DNA of 64,000 nt, from contig NZ_JANQIM010000003.1 in NCBI RefSeq assembly GCF_028282165.1, positions 1 to 64,000 on the forward strand, in the 5' to 3' direction. Below the pieces are notes generated by a model, which searched no databases, was not told where the DNA came from, and saw only the letters and a program-made list of their open reading frames with translations. Below, in pieces: positions 7,461-14,838 of the stretch (its first letter is position 1; each line of letters opens with the position of its first letter). Source of the stretch: Winogradskyella sp. GTDB lineage: Bacteria; Bacteroidota; Bacteroidia; Flavobacteriales; Flavobacteriaceae. The position numbers and the translations under genes are program-made.

Positions 7461-8744
7461 ATGGTTAGCGTAAAATCTAATTGTTACGCGGATAACATAT
7501 CCGCGCTATCTGGATATAACCATCTCAATCTACCAACGCTAGTGGAGATCAATGGGCCCTTGTTTACCAGTGACGACGATAACGGTGTTATAGAATATGT
7601 GTACGATGCCACGGGCACAAAACTGGAGAAGAAGGTCTCCGAGTATTATTCCAAGAGCATCCGCAGTGTAGAATGCACCCGGTACGCAGGCCATTTTGTA
7701 TATGTAAAAAGGGGAAACCTTCAGTCGCCCTTTAAACTCTCCTTCTTCAACCAGCCCGAAGGTTATGTAGAGCGTAACGGCTCGGAATACGATTATGTTT
7801 ACCAATATAAGGACCACTTGGGTAACATTAGGTTGACCTATATGGACAATAATGGCAGCTTGGATATTATCGAGGAGCATAACTACTATCCTTTTGGCGG
7901 GCTTCATAAAGGTTACAACGATGTCGTGTCGGCAAACGTTAATAGTGTGGCGCAGAAGTTCAAGTATAATGGCAAGGAGTTAGAAGAATCTTTAGGTTAT
8001 GGAATGTACGAATACGAAGCGAGACATTACGACCCTTGGACAGCAAGGTTCGTAACGATTGACCCATTGGCAGAAGACTATAATTTCCAGTCGACTTATG
8101 CGTATGCAATTAATAATCCAATATTCTTTATAGATAAACTTGGTATGGGGCCATGGATACCAAATGGTGATGGTACTTGGACTGCTGAAGCTGGAGATAG
8201 TGCATCAACCTTATCAAGAGATGCTGGAATTTCTTTTGAGAGAGCTAAAGAAATAATGGCCAGTACACCAAAAGAAAACTCATCTTTAGGAAACATGGGT
8301 ACGTATATCGACACTAAAGATGGTGTGGAAAAATCAGCGGTTGATCCAGGAGATATAGTTGCAATACCCGAGCAAGTAGAGGAACATCAAGAAATCGCAT
8401 CAATAATAGATAATAGTTCTTTTTCTGCTAAGGAAATGACTAAGGATATGGTACAAGCAACCGACAATGATGAGGCTAAAGAAGATATGGTTAATTGGGA
8501 GCCAGAGAAGCCAGATATTAGTTTGAAAGGTGTTGTTAAAGGGATGGGCGGCTCAGGCTTTTCTCCATTTAATTGCCCAATGTGTCCACCATCAAATGCT
8601 GGTCCTTCAGGTATAGGTTATAACACATATAGAATAATTCTCATTGAAACTCACAAAAGAGATCATGTACCGGTTTTAAAAAGAATACAAGATTCGATAA
8701 ATAATGATAAAGCAACCAAAAGGGAAGAAGAAGAAAATGACTAA
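7461..8744 (+). CDS. Rhs cassette with LysM-like segment and unrecognised C-terminal tip
   Basis: This 427-residue ORF keeps more Rhs core than the other cassettes. After a short unrelated N terminus it enters the core at SGYNHLNLPTLVEING, runs through VIEYVYDATGTKLEKKV and TRYAGHFVYVKRG, then the core end to FVTIDPLAEDY...FIDKLG. Next comes a LysM-like segment (DGTWTAEAGDSASTLSRDAGISFERAKEIM, closing with DPGDIVAIP), a fold that usually binds peptidoglycan. The last 130 residues are acidic, with a small CPMCPP motif, and are unassigned. An in-frame stop lies just before the ATG, so the start is plausible although it may not be used in nature. A CPBP-type membrane gene overlaps its 3' end. 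Confidence 0.78.
   Translation: MVSVKSNCYADNISALSGYNHLNLPTLVEINGPLFTSDDDNGVIEYVYDATGTKLEKKVSEYYSKSIRSVECTRYAGHFVYVKRGNLQSPFKLSFFNQPEGYVERNGSEYDYVYQYKDHLGNIRLTYMDNNGSLDIIEEHNYYPFGGLHKGYNDVVSANVNSVAQKFKYNGKELEESLGYGMYEYEARHYDPWTARFVTIDPLAEDYNFQSTYAYAINNPIFFIDKLGMGPWIPNGDGTWTAEAGDSASTLSRDAGISFERAKEIMASTPKENSSLGNMGTYIDTKDGVEKSAVDPGDIVAIPEQVEEHQEIASIIDNSSFSAKEMTKDMVQATDNDEAKEDMVNWEPEKPDISLKGVVKGMGGSGFSPFNCPMCPPSNAGPSGIGYNTYRIILIETHKRDHVPVLKRIQDSINNDKATKREEEEND
7487..7505. repeat. Palindrome at the left edge of the fifth Rhs fragment
   Basis: CGCGGATA and TATCCGCG form a perfect 8-base inverted repeat with a 3-base spacer (ACA). It lies 8 bases before the point where Rhs core homology resumes (TATAACCATCTCAATCTACC). 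Confidence 0.7.
7755..8010 (+). repeat. Rhs core-end direct repeat, copy 5
   Basis: It is nearly identical to copy 1 from TATGTAGAGCGTAACGGCTC to TCGGCAAACGTTAATAGTGT, and shares the GGCGGGCTTC variant found only in these two copies. Confidence 0.9.
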
Positions 8745-9375
8745 AAAGACAATTTTATACCTTTTAACCTTACTTTTATTCTATATTTTAGAATACGTTT
8801 TGGGCTTTTTTTTAACAAAAGGGTTTACTAACTTATTACTAAAAATAGAACCCAAAAATTATCTTTTAAATTTTAATATAAGTCTTATATTATCTAAGTT
8901 ATTGATATTTTTTTTGGTACTATTTTTAATTTCAAAAATTAAGATTAAGAATTTAATTAGATATTCAAAAATTGACTATAAACTAGTAATCTTTAGTCTT
9001 GTTATAGGTTTAGGTTATTTTATAATAAATAGATATATTTTCGATGCAAATTTCAAGATGAATATTAAACCTGACGCATATAATAGTTCGTTGCTATATT
9101 TAAGTGGTGCAATAGTTATTGGACCTATATATGAAGAGGTTTTATATAGGGGAATTGGTTTTGAATTTTTAAAATCTACTGGCATATCGGATGCAGTAAT
9201 AATAATTTTCACTTCTCTTGTATTTGGCTTGATTCATTTGCCAGATTTAGATGCGGTTTTTGGAACTTTTGCTTTAGGTCTGATTTGCTCAATTTGCTAT
9301 TTAAAGACAAGAAATATCATTTACCCTATTTGTATACATGCATTTTATAACTTTCTTATGTTTAACATAATCTAG
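8737..9375 (+). CDS. CPBP-family intramembrane protease-like protein, candidate immunity
   Basis: The start at ATG 8737 (MTKKTILYLLTLL) is preferred over the 8704 start in the track, because it overlaps the toxin gene by only 8 bases and removes a lysine-rich extension. The protein has about six hydrophobic segments. It carries the CPBP/CAAX-protease motifs: YEEVLYRG (Glu-Glu pair and Arg), LVFGLIHLP (His) and ICIHAFYNFLMF (His and Asn). Some members of this family give self-protection in bacteriocin loci. Its place directly behind a toxin-like tip suggests that role here. The family call is good; the substrate and immunity role are inferred. Confidence 0.85.
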   Translation: MTKKTILYLLTLLLFYILEYVLGFFLTKGFTNLLLKIEPKNYLLNFNISLILSKLLIFFLVLFLISKIKIKNLIRYSKIDYKLVIFSLVIGLGYFIINRYIFDANFKMNIKPDAYNSSLLYLSGAIVIGPIYEEVLYRGIGFEFLKSTGISDAVIIIFTSLVFGLIHLPDLDAVFGTFALGLICSICYLKTRNIIYPICIHAFYNFLMFNII

Positions 9376-9384
9376 GTTGTTAGG

Positions 9385-9437
9385 GTAGTGTTTTAAAATA
9401 GGACACGACACCATATAAGAGCTTAAATAATTGAAAA
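9385..9437 (+). repeat. 53-nt inter-cassette element, copy C
   Basis: It begins GTAGTGTTTTAAAATAGGAC and ends TTAAATAATTGAAAA. It is again 53 bases long and lies 9 bases after the immunity-type gene. The two ends match copies A and B well; the middle has diverged. A shortened copy (GTTATGTTTTAAATTAGGAC) lies at 9541-9566. Confidence 0.65.
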
Positions 9438-9569
9438 ACAGTAATTAACCGAAATGGCAGTCGCTGTTTTTCTTTGTTCATTGATATATTGGCAAAAGAG
9501 AAAATCCTTTAGAACCTGTAAAATAAGGGTTTGTAAAACCGTTATGTTTTAAATTAGGACATGGAGGTG

Positions 9570-9670
9570 AAAAGCGTTAGGGATGGCAGCGGCATCCCAA
9601 GACAGCATCGTCTGGGATACAGCGTACAGCCCGACTCTACGAAGTATTTACGTAGTAGGGGAACGCCCAA
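9570..9670 (+). ncRNA. Candidate structured RNA / flavobacterial intergenic element
   Basis: GCGTT at 9574 can pair with AACGC at 9662, enclosing two hairpins: ATCCCAAGAC with GTCTGGGAT (9594-9618, one bulged A) and CTACG with CGTAG (9637-9655), the latter extended by CCC/GGG. GGGATG at 9580 can instead pair with CATCCC at 9593, which excludes the first hairpin. The GCGTTAGGGAT...GCGGCATCC wording resembles an element I associate with intergenic regions of Flavobacteriaceae. I cannot confirm an Rfam match, and whether it is transcribed is unknown. Confidence 0.5.
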
Positions 9671-9680
9671 AAACAAAGGG

Positions 9681-9720
9681 CTATAACCATCTCAATCTAC
9701 CAACGGTAGTGGAGATCAAT
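9681..9720 (+). repeat. Rhs core remnant
   Basis: TATAACCATCTCAATCTACC and the following 20 bases match 7514-7553 inside the fifth Rhs fragment with a single mismatch. Homology ends abruptly on both sides. It is a footprint of an Rhs fragment that was deleted or never completed. Confidence 0.8.
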
Positions 9721-9819
9721 AGATCCCGACCGCATGGATTTATTCATTAAACGCTATTGTTATAAATTGGAATTCATCCATTCCCTTCATTTAGATGGAA
9801 TCCGTGTAATCTAAGGGTG

Positions 9820-10809
9820 TCATTTTTCCTTTAATAATATTTTTATAGCATCGACAATTACATCAGGTTCATCAACATGTATATAATGCCCACTATTAGA
9901 TGCAACGATATGAGTGCTATTAGACGATAACCCTAGTAATAACTTCTGTAGATTTTGAGAATGTTCTATCAATTCATCAGTACTCCAATTATCGTCCCCT
10001 TCGGGGTTATCTTTATTGTCAGCGGAAATAACAATTAATGGAATATCTCCAAGATTGTAGTTGTCATAATTAGAATACATTCGTTGAAATATTTCCGCTT
10101 CATATGTGTTTCCCTGCCCTTTAACATAGGTCCAAGGCCTTTCATTGTAAATCCAATGAAATAGTTTTTTATCGCTTTCAGAGAATTTATTTAACATATC
10201 CCCAAAATCCCTTTTTGGCTGAAACGATTTAACTTCGGGGATTGAGCTTAACGGTGTTTTTTTAACTTCTGGAATAGTATCATTTGCTGTTAATCTCATT
10301 TTTTTCCACTCCATTTTCTTAGCGGACTTATTGTAAATTTTTAATACTATATCTGGGTGAGTTGCATCGACCAATACTACACCTGAAACATCATCCTTAT
10401 ATTCTGAAGCAAACAAATTAGCCAGTATCCCGCCTAAGGAATGCCCAACAACTATGTACGGTGGTTTTAATCCTGCCATTTTTAAGGCCTGGTGGCTATC
10501 AAAAACTTGTTGGTCTAACGACATTCCATAACCATGATCACTCCATCCTTCACCTGCATGATCAATGGCCACAGCAGTAGCAAAACTCCCTACCTTAGGT
10601 AATACGAGATTCCAAATCAATGCGATATCTCCGGCACCATGAAAGAAGACAACGGTCGGACCAGATGTATCTTCTCCCTGTACAATTAAGTGAATGTTGT
10701 AACCTCCAATATCAACAAGCTTCCCTGGGGCTGGGTATTGTTTTTCTTGAGAAAAACAATTAATGGCTACAAATAATACAATAAGTGTAATTATTTTTTT
10801 CGTTTTCAT
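9820..10809 (-). CDS. Exported alpha/beta hydrolase
   Basis: The protein has 329 residues with a signal peptide (MKTKKIITLIVLFVAINCFSQ) for export to the periplasm. It then follows the alpha/beta hydrolase plan: oxyanion motif VVFFHGAGD near residues 53-61, nucleophile elbow VGHSLGG with Ser124, and a C-terminal SGHYIHVDEP with the likely catalytic His near residue 308. An insert with Lys and Trp residues around 160-240 may form a cap domain. The substrate cannot be told; esterase, lipase-like or haloperoxidase-like activities are all possible. It is a single gene pointing toward the Rhs array. Confidence 0.85.
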   Translation of the reverse strand: MKTKKIITLIVLFVAINCFSQEKQYPAPGKLVDIGGYNIHLIVQGEDTSGPTVVFFHGAGDIALIWNLVLPKVGSFATAVAIDHAGEGWSDHGYGMSLDQQVFDSHQALKMAGLKPPYIVVGHSLGGILANLFASEYKDDVSGVVLVDATHPDIVLKIYNKSAKKMEWKKMRLTANDTIPEVKKTPLSSIPEVKSFQPKRDFGDMLNKFSESDKKLFHWIYNERPWTYVKGQGNTYEAEIFQRMYSNYDNYNLGDIPLIVISADNKDNPEGDDNWSTDELIEHSQNLQKLLLGLSSNSTHIVASNSGHYIHVDEPDVIVDAIKILLKEK

Positions 10810-10979
10810 TTGCCCTGTTCAAAGTTGATAATTCTTTTATTTATCAATATGGTGTTTATGTTACCTGTAATAGATTGAATTCGTAAAGCACTTTATCCAA
10901 ATATAAAAAATAATCTATAAGATAATAGTAAACTTTTAGGCCTTAAACGAATCATCTTATCCATTTTAATATTACATCA

Positions 10980-11639
10980 TTAGATAAACCCTTTTTGTCT
11001 AGCGCTAGCTAATAATTGTTGGTCATTTCCTTTAAAAATACCAAATACGTCTTTCAACTTGCGTTTTCTGTTTTCTACAGCACTTTTAGATAAATGAACC
11101 AGATGGGGTAATTCTGTTGTTTTTTTACCCAACGAAAGGTAGTGAAGGATTGCTTTATCTACCTTATCAATTTGAATGCCGCTAGCAATACTATTTCTTA
11201 AATATTGTAATACTGTTTTACTGTAATATGGTGAAGCATTAAGTACTGTTTTTATAGCATTGACCAATTCAGAATAATCGACATCACTTCTTATGATAAG
11301 ACTCTCTGGATTAATTGTATTTAAAAGGGTATGGATTTGAATGCTACATGTGCTTGACGAAAACAAAATAAGCTTCACGTCTGGAAATTGAACTTTTAAT
11401 TTTGAAATAATATCTTCTATGTATAATAATTTCTTATTTCTATACAATGGAATTCCAATGTTAATTAATGCCAGTTCCATAACTACACTATTATTGATTA
11501 TTTCTAAAGTTTCGTCACCGGATCTCGAAGTTTTTATCTGATATGAACCCTCATGATAAAGTGATCTAATCGCATTTTTTAGAATATCAATAATTAAAAG
11601 TTCATTTTCAACAATAAGGATATTCGTGGGTTTTAACAT
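10980..11639 (-). CDS. Response-regulator-like protein with a degenerate receiver and C-terminal HTH
   Basis: It has 219 residues. The N-terminal 125 look like a CheY receiver (NILIVENELLIIDILK...), but the usual phospho-acceptor Asp is replaced by Asn60 (LALINIGIP) and the acidic pocket is only partly kept (VENE). Residues about 165-219 form a helix-turn-helix of the LuxR/NarL kind (GKKTTELPHLVHLSKSAVENRKRKLKDVFG). No histidine kinase is adjacent. It probably binds DNA without ordinary aspartate phosphorylation, or is constitutively in one state. Targets are unknown. Confidence 0.75.
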   Translation of the reverse strand: MLKPTNILIVENELLIIDILKNAIRSLYHEGSYQIKTSRSGDETLEIINNSVVMELALINIGIPLYRNKKLLYIEDIISKLKVQFPDVKLILFSSSTCSIQIHTLLNTINPESLIIRSDVDYSELVNAIKTVLNASPYYSKTVLQYLRNSIASGIQIDKVDKAILHYLSLGKKTTELPHLVHLSKSAVENRKRKLKDVFGIFKGNDQQLLASARQKGFI

Positions 11640-11971
11640 GTATTAATAGTTTGAATGATTGGTGTGTCCGTTTATAAAAGGATGCCATTTTTAAAAAAAG
11701 GTTGCGTACCATTATAGTTGAAACTCAAATTTAGAGGTTCTATTAGATAGTGTTTTTAATTGGCACTTTTTAAAACGGAAACCATCACACATCTGAGTAC
11801 ATAAACTTCCAAATAAGAAGTTCCACTCTTGCAAAGGCTCGAAGTTTCGTTAAAAAATAAAAGGCCATAACACCAGATAGGTATGTTATAGCCTTTCTAT
11901 GACGATGCCAAAAGCATCCAAATCAAATGTTTTGTTCTTATCTATAGGTCAACAACTCAATAATGCCATCG
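11640..11971. other. Intergenic region with a terminator at its left side
   Basis: No gene is seen in these 332 bases. A CAAATTTA box at 11726-11733 (TAAATTTG on the minus strand) could be the -7 box for the response-regulator-like gene, but no -33 box stands out. A terminator for the gene to the right lies near 11850-11897. Confidence 0.5.
11848..11897 (-). terminator. Rho-independent terminator after the 85-residue membrane protein gene
   Basis: Read on the minus strand, GAAAGGCTATAACA pairs with TGTTATGGCCTTTT around a loop of about 10 bases, with one mismatch. It is followed by TATTTTTT. This is the normal position for the gene ending at 11972. Confidence 0.7.
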
Positions 11972-12229
11972 CTAGAGTAAAAAAAAAGCGTATACCAAAC
12001 CTAAAAACAGAAGAATTGTAACTACTATTATTTTGGTCATTCTTATCCTATGCTCTTCCTTTAAGCGCTTGGCTAAGGCTTTTAGTTCCTTAGTTGTTGC
12101 TTTAGGCAGGTTGTATTCCGTCTTTGTATTAGAATCATAACCACCCAGCCTATTTCTTAGACCAAGTCTATCTTTTACTTTCTTACGATTAGACAATAAA
12201 TTCAAATTATTTCTAATACTGGTCATCAT
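11972..12229 (-). CDS. Small conserved-type protein with basic N terminus and C-terminal helix
   Basis: The track ORF starts at 12292, but its first 21 residues look untypical. The Met pair before TSIRNNLNLLSNRKKVKDR gives a more likely start near 12229. The result is about 85 residues: a basic helical N terminus, a polar middle and one C-terminal membrane segment (IIVVTILLFLGLVYAFFLL). Small proteins with this SIRNNLNL-type start are common hypothetical proteins in Flavobacteriaceae, as I recall. The function is unknown. Exact start is uncertain. Confidence 0.6.
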   Translation of the reverse strand: MMTSIRNNLNLLSNRKKVKDRLGLRNRLGGYDSNTKTEYNLPKATTKELKALAKRLKEEHRIRMTKIIVVTILLFLGLVYAFFLL

Positions 12230-12368
12230 TGAACTGGCGCTCATAACTTTAAAGTGTTTATTGAAAAATGAAAATAAAATCCAAGGCAACATAAATTTAC
12301 ATTGCGAATTGTATAAAAGACACTTTTAGAGTACCAGTTAAAAGTTCAGAAAATCTAGCCTTTCTCTT

Positions 12369-12617
12369 TTAGAATATGATAATTAAGGCTATGGCAAATA
12401 CAGACAGTTTTAGGATAGCAGCTGTATGGTTAATTCTATTGAATTGTGAAGATTTAATACGTTGTCTAATTCCAAATACAGAGGTTGGTCTCGGTGCACT
12501 AAAATTTTGTTTCACAATTGATTTGTAATTAGAATTCAACAGTCCATTGGTGGTATAATGAGACACCGTCTCGGGTTCTGGTAAAGCTTCTAATTCTTGA
12601 TTTAATACTAATTCCAT
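12369..12617 (-). CDS. Small hypothetical protein with C-terminal membrane segment
   Basis: It has 82 residues, polar for most of its length (MELVLNQELEALPEPETVSHY) with one C-terminal hydrophobic segment (LKLSVFAIALIIIF). It follows a clear intergenic gap and reads in the same direction as its neighbours. I do not recognise a family, and nothing around it suggests a role. It may be a tail-anchored small membrane protein. Confidence 0.55.
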   Translation of the reverse strand: MELVLNQELEALPEPETVSHYTTNGLLNSNYKSIVKQNFSAPRPTSVFGIRQRIKSSQFNRINHTAAILKLSVFAIALIIIF

Positions 12618-12786
12618 GATGGTTAATTTTTAATTGGTTACGCTAATATGACGCAGCACAATAAAAAATGTTACACGCTGTGTTACAACTATAGCGTACG
12701 ATTGAAGACATTAACCTTAAAAAACACCAGTAAAAATATAGGCTGGCTAAATTTTAAAAAATCCAAAAAAAATTTAAACTAGGAGG

Positions 12787-14208
12787 TCATTGACCACTTC
12801 CAAACACCAAATTAAGACCAAATTGTATCGAATTACTTTGTGATCTTGCCAAATTTTGATACTCTAATACATTATCGGCTAGGACATATAGATTTAAGGG
12901 TCCCAAATCTGCCGAAATACCTAACCCAACATTAGTAAATGAAAATGAATCTATCGTATAGGTGGCTTTAAACTGCAACCCCTCAAAAAGACGTCGGTAA
13001 TAAAATGCCGTTAATGCCAACTGTGGTGCCCTAGGTCGGCGTACAGCAAATAATTGTGCTCCAACAGCATTTAAATAACCACTATCCTCAGCAAGACAAT
13101 TGCAGTCTTTGGAAATTCGCTCACCAAAGCTGTAGCGTACGGCCGCATTAAACTTGGTGGGACGCCAAGTGGTATATTTGGTCGCTGTGGTATCTATTTC
13201 AAACAACTCTTCAAAATTATCGGCCACCTCGTTCCAGTAATCTTCTGCAGTTTGCCCATTTGGTACTTCAGGGAATAACGGATTAATCCCCTCGTAGACA
13301 TAGCTTCCGTTAACAGCATAGTTATCTAAATCTTTGGAATGTCTTATAAAACCTACATCCAACAAACTGGCTTCGATAGTCCATTGATCTGTGGGGAAGT
13401 ACGTAAAACCAAAGTCTAAGCCCAAACCTAGATTACCTCCAAAAAGTAAGCGTCTGCGAAGCGTTCTTATATCATCTGAAACCTCGGAATTATCATCTTC
13501 TGCAAGACTTCTAATGCCAGATGTATTGTACGTAAAATCTAGATTAAATGTATGAATCAATAAATTGTTTTGTCCTTCTTGTGTTAAAAAAGAACCTCTA
13601 TTATTGGTAGAGTTTATATTAAAAACACTAGAATAAATCTTACCCCTTGCTCCTATCGTAAACTTGTCGTTAACCTTTTTGGTGAGACCAACATGGAATA
13701 CAGAAACCATTTCTCCACTTAAGTTAAAGTCGCTAACATCGAACACACGCCCAATGTTAGTGGCATTGCCTTCATAAGCTAAAATGGCATAATCCTTAGG
13801 ATGATAAGCAATAACATCCGTTTCAAGATACATCCCAAAGGACAAATACCTATCTTTTTCTATACCTCTACCAAATGCAAACCCACCACTAAAGATATCG
13901 AGTTGTTGGGTTGCCGTGAAAAAATCGCTTCGGTCCAACTGAAATATAACGCTTTGCAACTTATCATTAAAATCTCTACCGTCATCTGCAAAAAGATCGA
14001 AAGTACTTATCCCTGAAGATCCAAAGTTAAAATGAAAATGAGAGAGTAACGGAACACCGACAAACCAATCATTGTCTAAAGTCGTGCTCGGATTAATCAA
14101 AACCGATTGCGGAATATCATTAAACCCAAATAGAAGCTGTTTATTCTGAGAGAATAAGTGCTTTACTGTTAGCATCAGGATTACAATAACTAACCTTTTG
14201 CTAAACAT
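12787..14208 (-). CDS. DUF5723-type outer-membrane beta-barrel protein
   Basis: It has 473 residues with a signal peptide (MFSKRLVIVILMLTVKHLFSQ). The mature part begins LLFGFNDIPQSVLINPS, close to the family of Bacteroidota barrels usually labelled DUF5723. Alternating hydrophobic strands run throughout, such as FTIGARGKIYSS and NLGLGLDFGFTYFP, and it ends LNLVFGSGQ. The family has no firmly assigned biochemical role. Its start codon overlaps the stop of the upstream lipoprotein gene by one base, so the two form an operon and may act together in the outer membrane. Confidence 0.78.
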   Translation of the reverse strand: MFSKRLVIVILMLTVKHLFSQNKQLLFGFNDIPQSVLINPSTTLDNDWFVGVPLLSHFHFNFGSSGISTFDLFADDGRDFNDKLQSVIFQLDRSDFFTATQQLDIFSGGFAFGRGIEKDRYLSFGMYLETDVIAYHPKDYAILAYEGNATNIGRVFDVSDFNLSGEMVSVFHVGLTKKVNDKFTIGARGKIYSSVFNINSTNNRGSFLTQEGQNNLLIHTFNLDFTYNTSGIRSLAEDDNSEVSDDIRTLRRRLLFGGNLGLGLDFGFTYFPTDQWTIEASLLDVGFIRHSKDLDNYAVNGSYVYEGINPLFPEVPNGQTAEDYWNEVADNFEELFEIDTTATKYTTWRPTKFNAAVRYSFGERISKDCNCLAEDSGYLNAVGAQLFAVRRPRAPQLALTAFYYRRLFEGLQFKATYTIDSFSFTNVGLGISADLGPLNLYVLADNVLEYQNLARSQSNSIQFGLNLVFGSGQ

Positions 14209-14777
14209 TACACTGGTATATTGAGATAAAAGAAGCCTTTAGACCTAAGGGTTATGTTCCCTGTAGAGTTTTCATCAAGGATCGAACCATCCATACTGGG
14301 ATAGAGTCTTAATGTAATAACCATCTTTACAGTCAATTTAAGGGCTTCTTGGCTGTCACCCTCAAAGACATGAGTGCTTTCGGTAACGACCTCGCTACCG
14401 TCATTTGAAGGCTGGGCATCAAAAGATAATGTATGAAGAAGTTCGTCAGAATTGCTTAAAAAATCAACTTGTAAGCCAAATGTACGATTAATGGTGTTTG
14501 TAGCTTCAAAGATTAATTCTGTTCGAACTAAATTATCGATGACAAATTCTTCGGTAAATATCTCAATATTGGCAATAGTGTCACTCACCTGTTCCAATTC
14601 TATTCCATTTTCGGAAAAGCGAGAGGCTTCGACATCTGTATAAACCACACTTGAGGCAACAACGGGAGTGAGCGTTAGATCTTCGGCTTGGTCAAAGTCT
14701 ACATCTTCTACACAAGACATAATGGTTAAGACAAAAATGAAAAAACAGAGTCTATTTTTTGACTTACTTTTCAACAT
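14208..14777 (-). CDS. Predicted lipoprotein co-transcribed with the DUF5723 protein
   Basis: This 189-residue protein starts with a lipoprotein signal (LCFFIFVLTIMSC), followed by an acidic stretch (VEDVDFDQAEDL) of the sort that promotes surface exposure of lipoproteins in Bacteroidota. The rest is beta-rich and ends in GFFYLNIPV. The stop overlaps the next start by one base. I know no family for it. It is probably an accessory lipoprotein of the neighbouring barrel. Confidence 0.72.
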   Translation of the reverse strand: MLKSKSKNRLCFFIFVLTIMSCVEDVDFDQAEDLTLTPVVASSVVYTDVEASRFSENGIELEQVSDTIANIEIFTEEFVIDNLVRTELIFEATNTINRTFGLQVDFLSNSDELLHTLSFDAQPSNDGSEVVTESTHVFEGDSQEALKLTVKMVITLRLYPSMDGSILDENSTGNITLRSKGFFYLNIPV

Positions 14778-14830
14778 GCGTTTGGGTATTATTACATGCT
14801 AAAATAACGTATTAAACCAAGAACATATTG

Positions 14831-14838
14831 CAAAACTA
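14831..14838 (-). promoter_or_regulatory. Candidate -7 box for the lipoprotein/DUF5723 operon
   Basis: CAAAACTA on the plus strand reads TAGTTTTG on the minus strand, which fits TAnnTTTG. It lies 54 bases upstream of the lipoprotein start and overlaps the trkH stop. No clear -33 box was found. Confidence 0.35.

Larger units (their letters stand above)
9376..9819. other. Intergenic end of the Rhs array: repeat remnants and a structured element
   Basis: No gene is seen in these 444 bases. They hold copy C of the 53-nt inter-cassette element, a 9-base inverted repeat (GAAAAACAG at 9433 and CTGTTTTTC at 9464), a truncated element copy at 9541-9566, a structured element at 9570-9670 and a 40-base Rhs remnant at 9681-9720. 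The array meets an unrelated gene of opposite orientation here. Confidence 0.7.

Noticed and set aside
7539-7907. Minus-strand 122-codon ORF in the fifth Rhs fragment
   Set aside because: It is the antisense shadow of the strongly conserved Rhs core end.
9433-9472. GAAAAACAG/CTGTTTTTC inverted repeat as a terminator
   Set aside because: The stem is A/T-rich with a 22-base loop and is followed by only a short T stretch, so it is too weak to call.
1-9800. Possible insertion sequence or integron behind the Rhs array
   Set aside because: No transposase or integrase ORF was recognised. The repeats are Rhs core copies and a 53-nt element without paired terminal inverted repeats.
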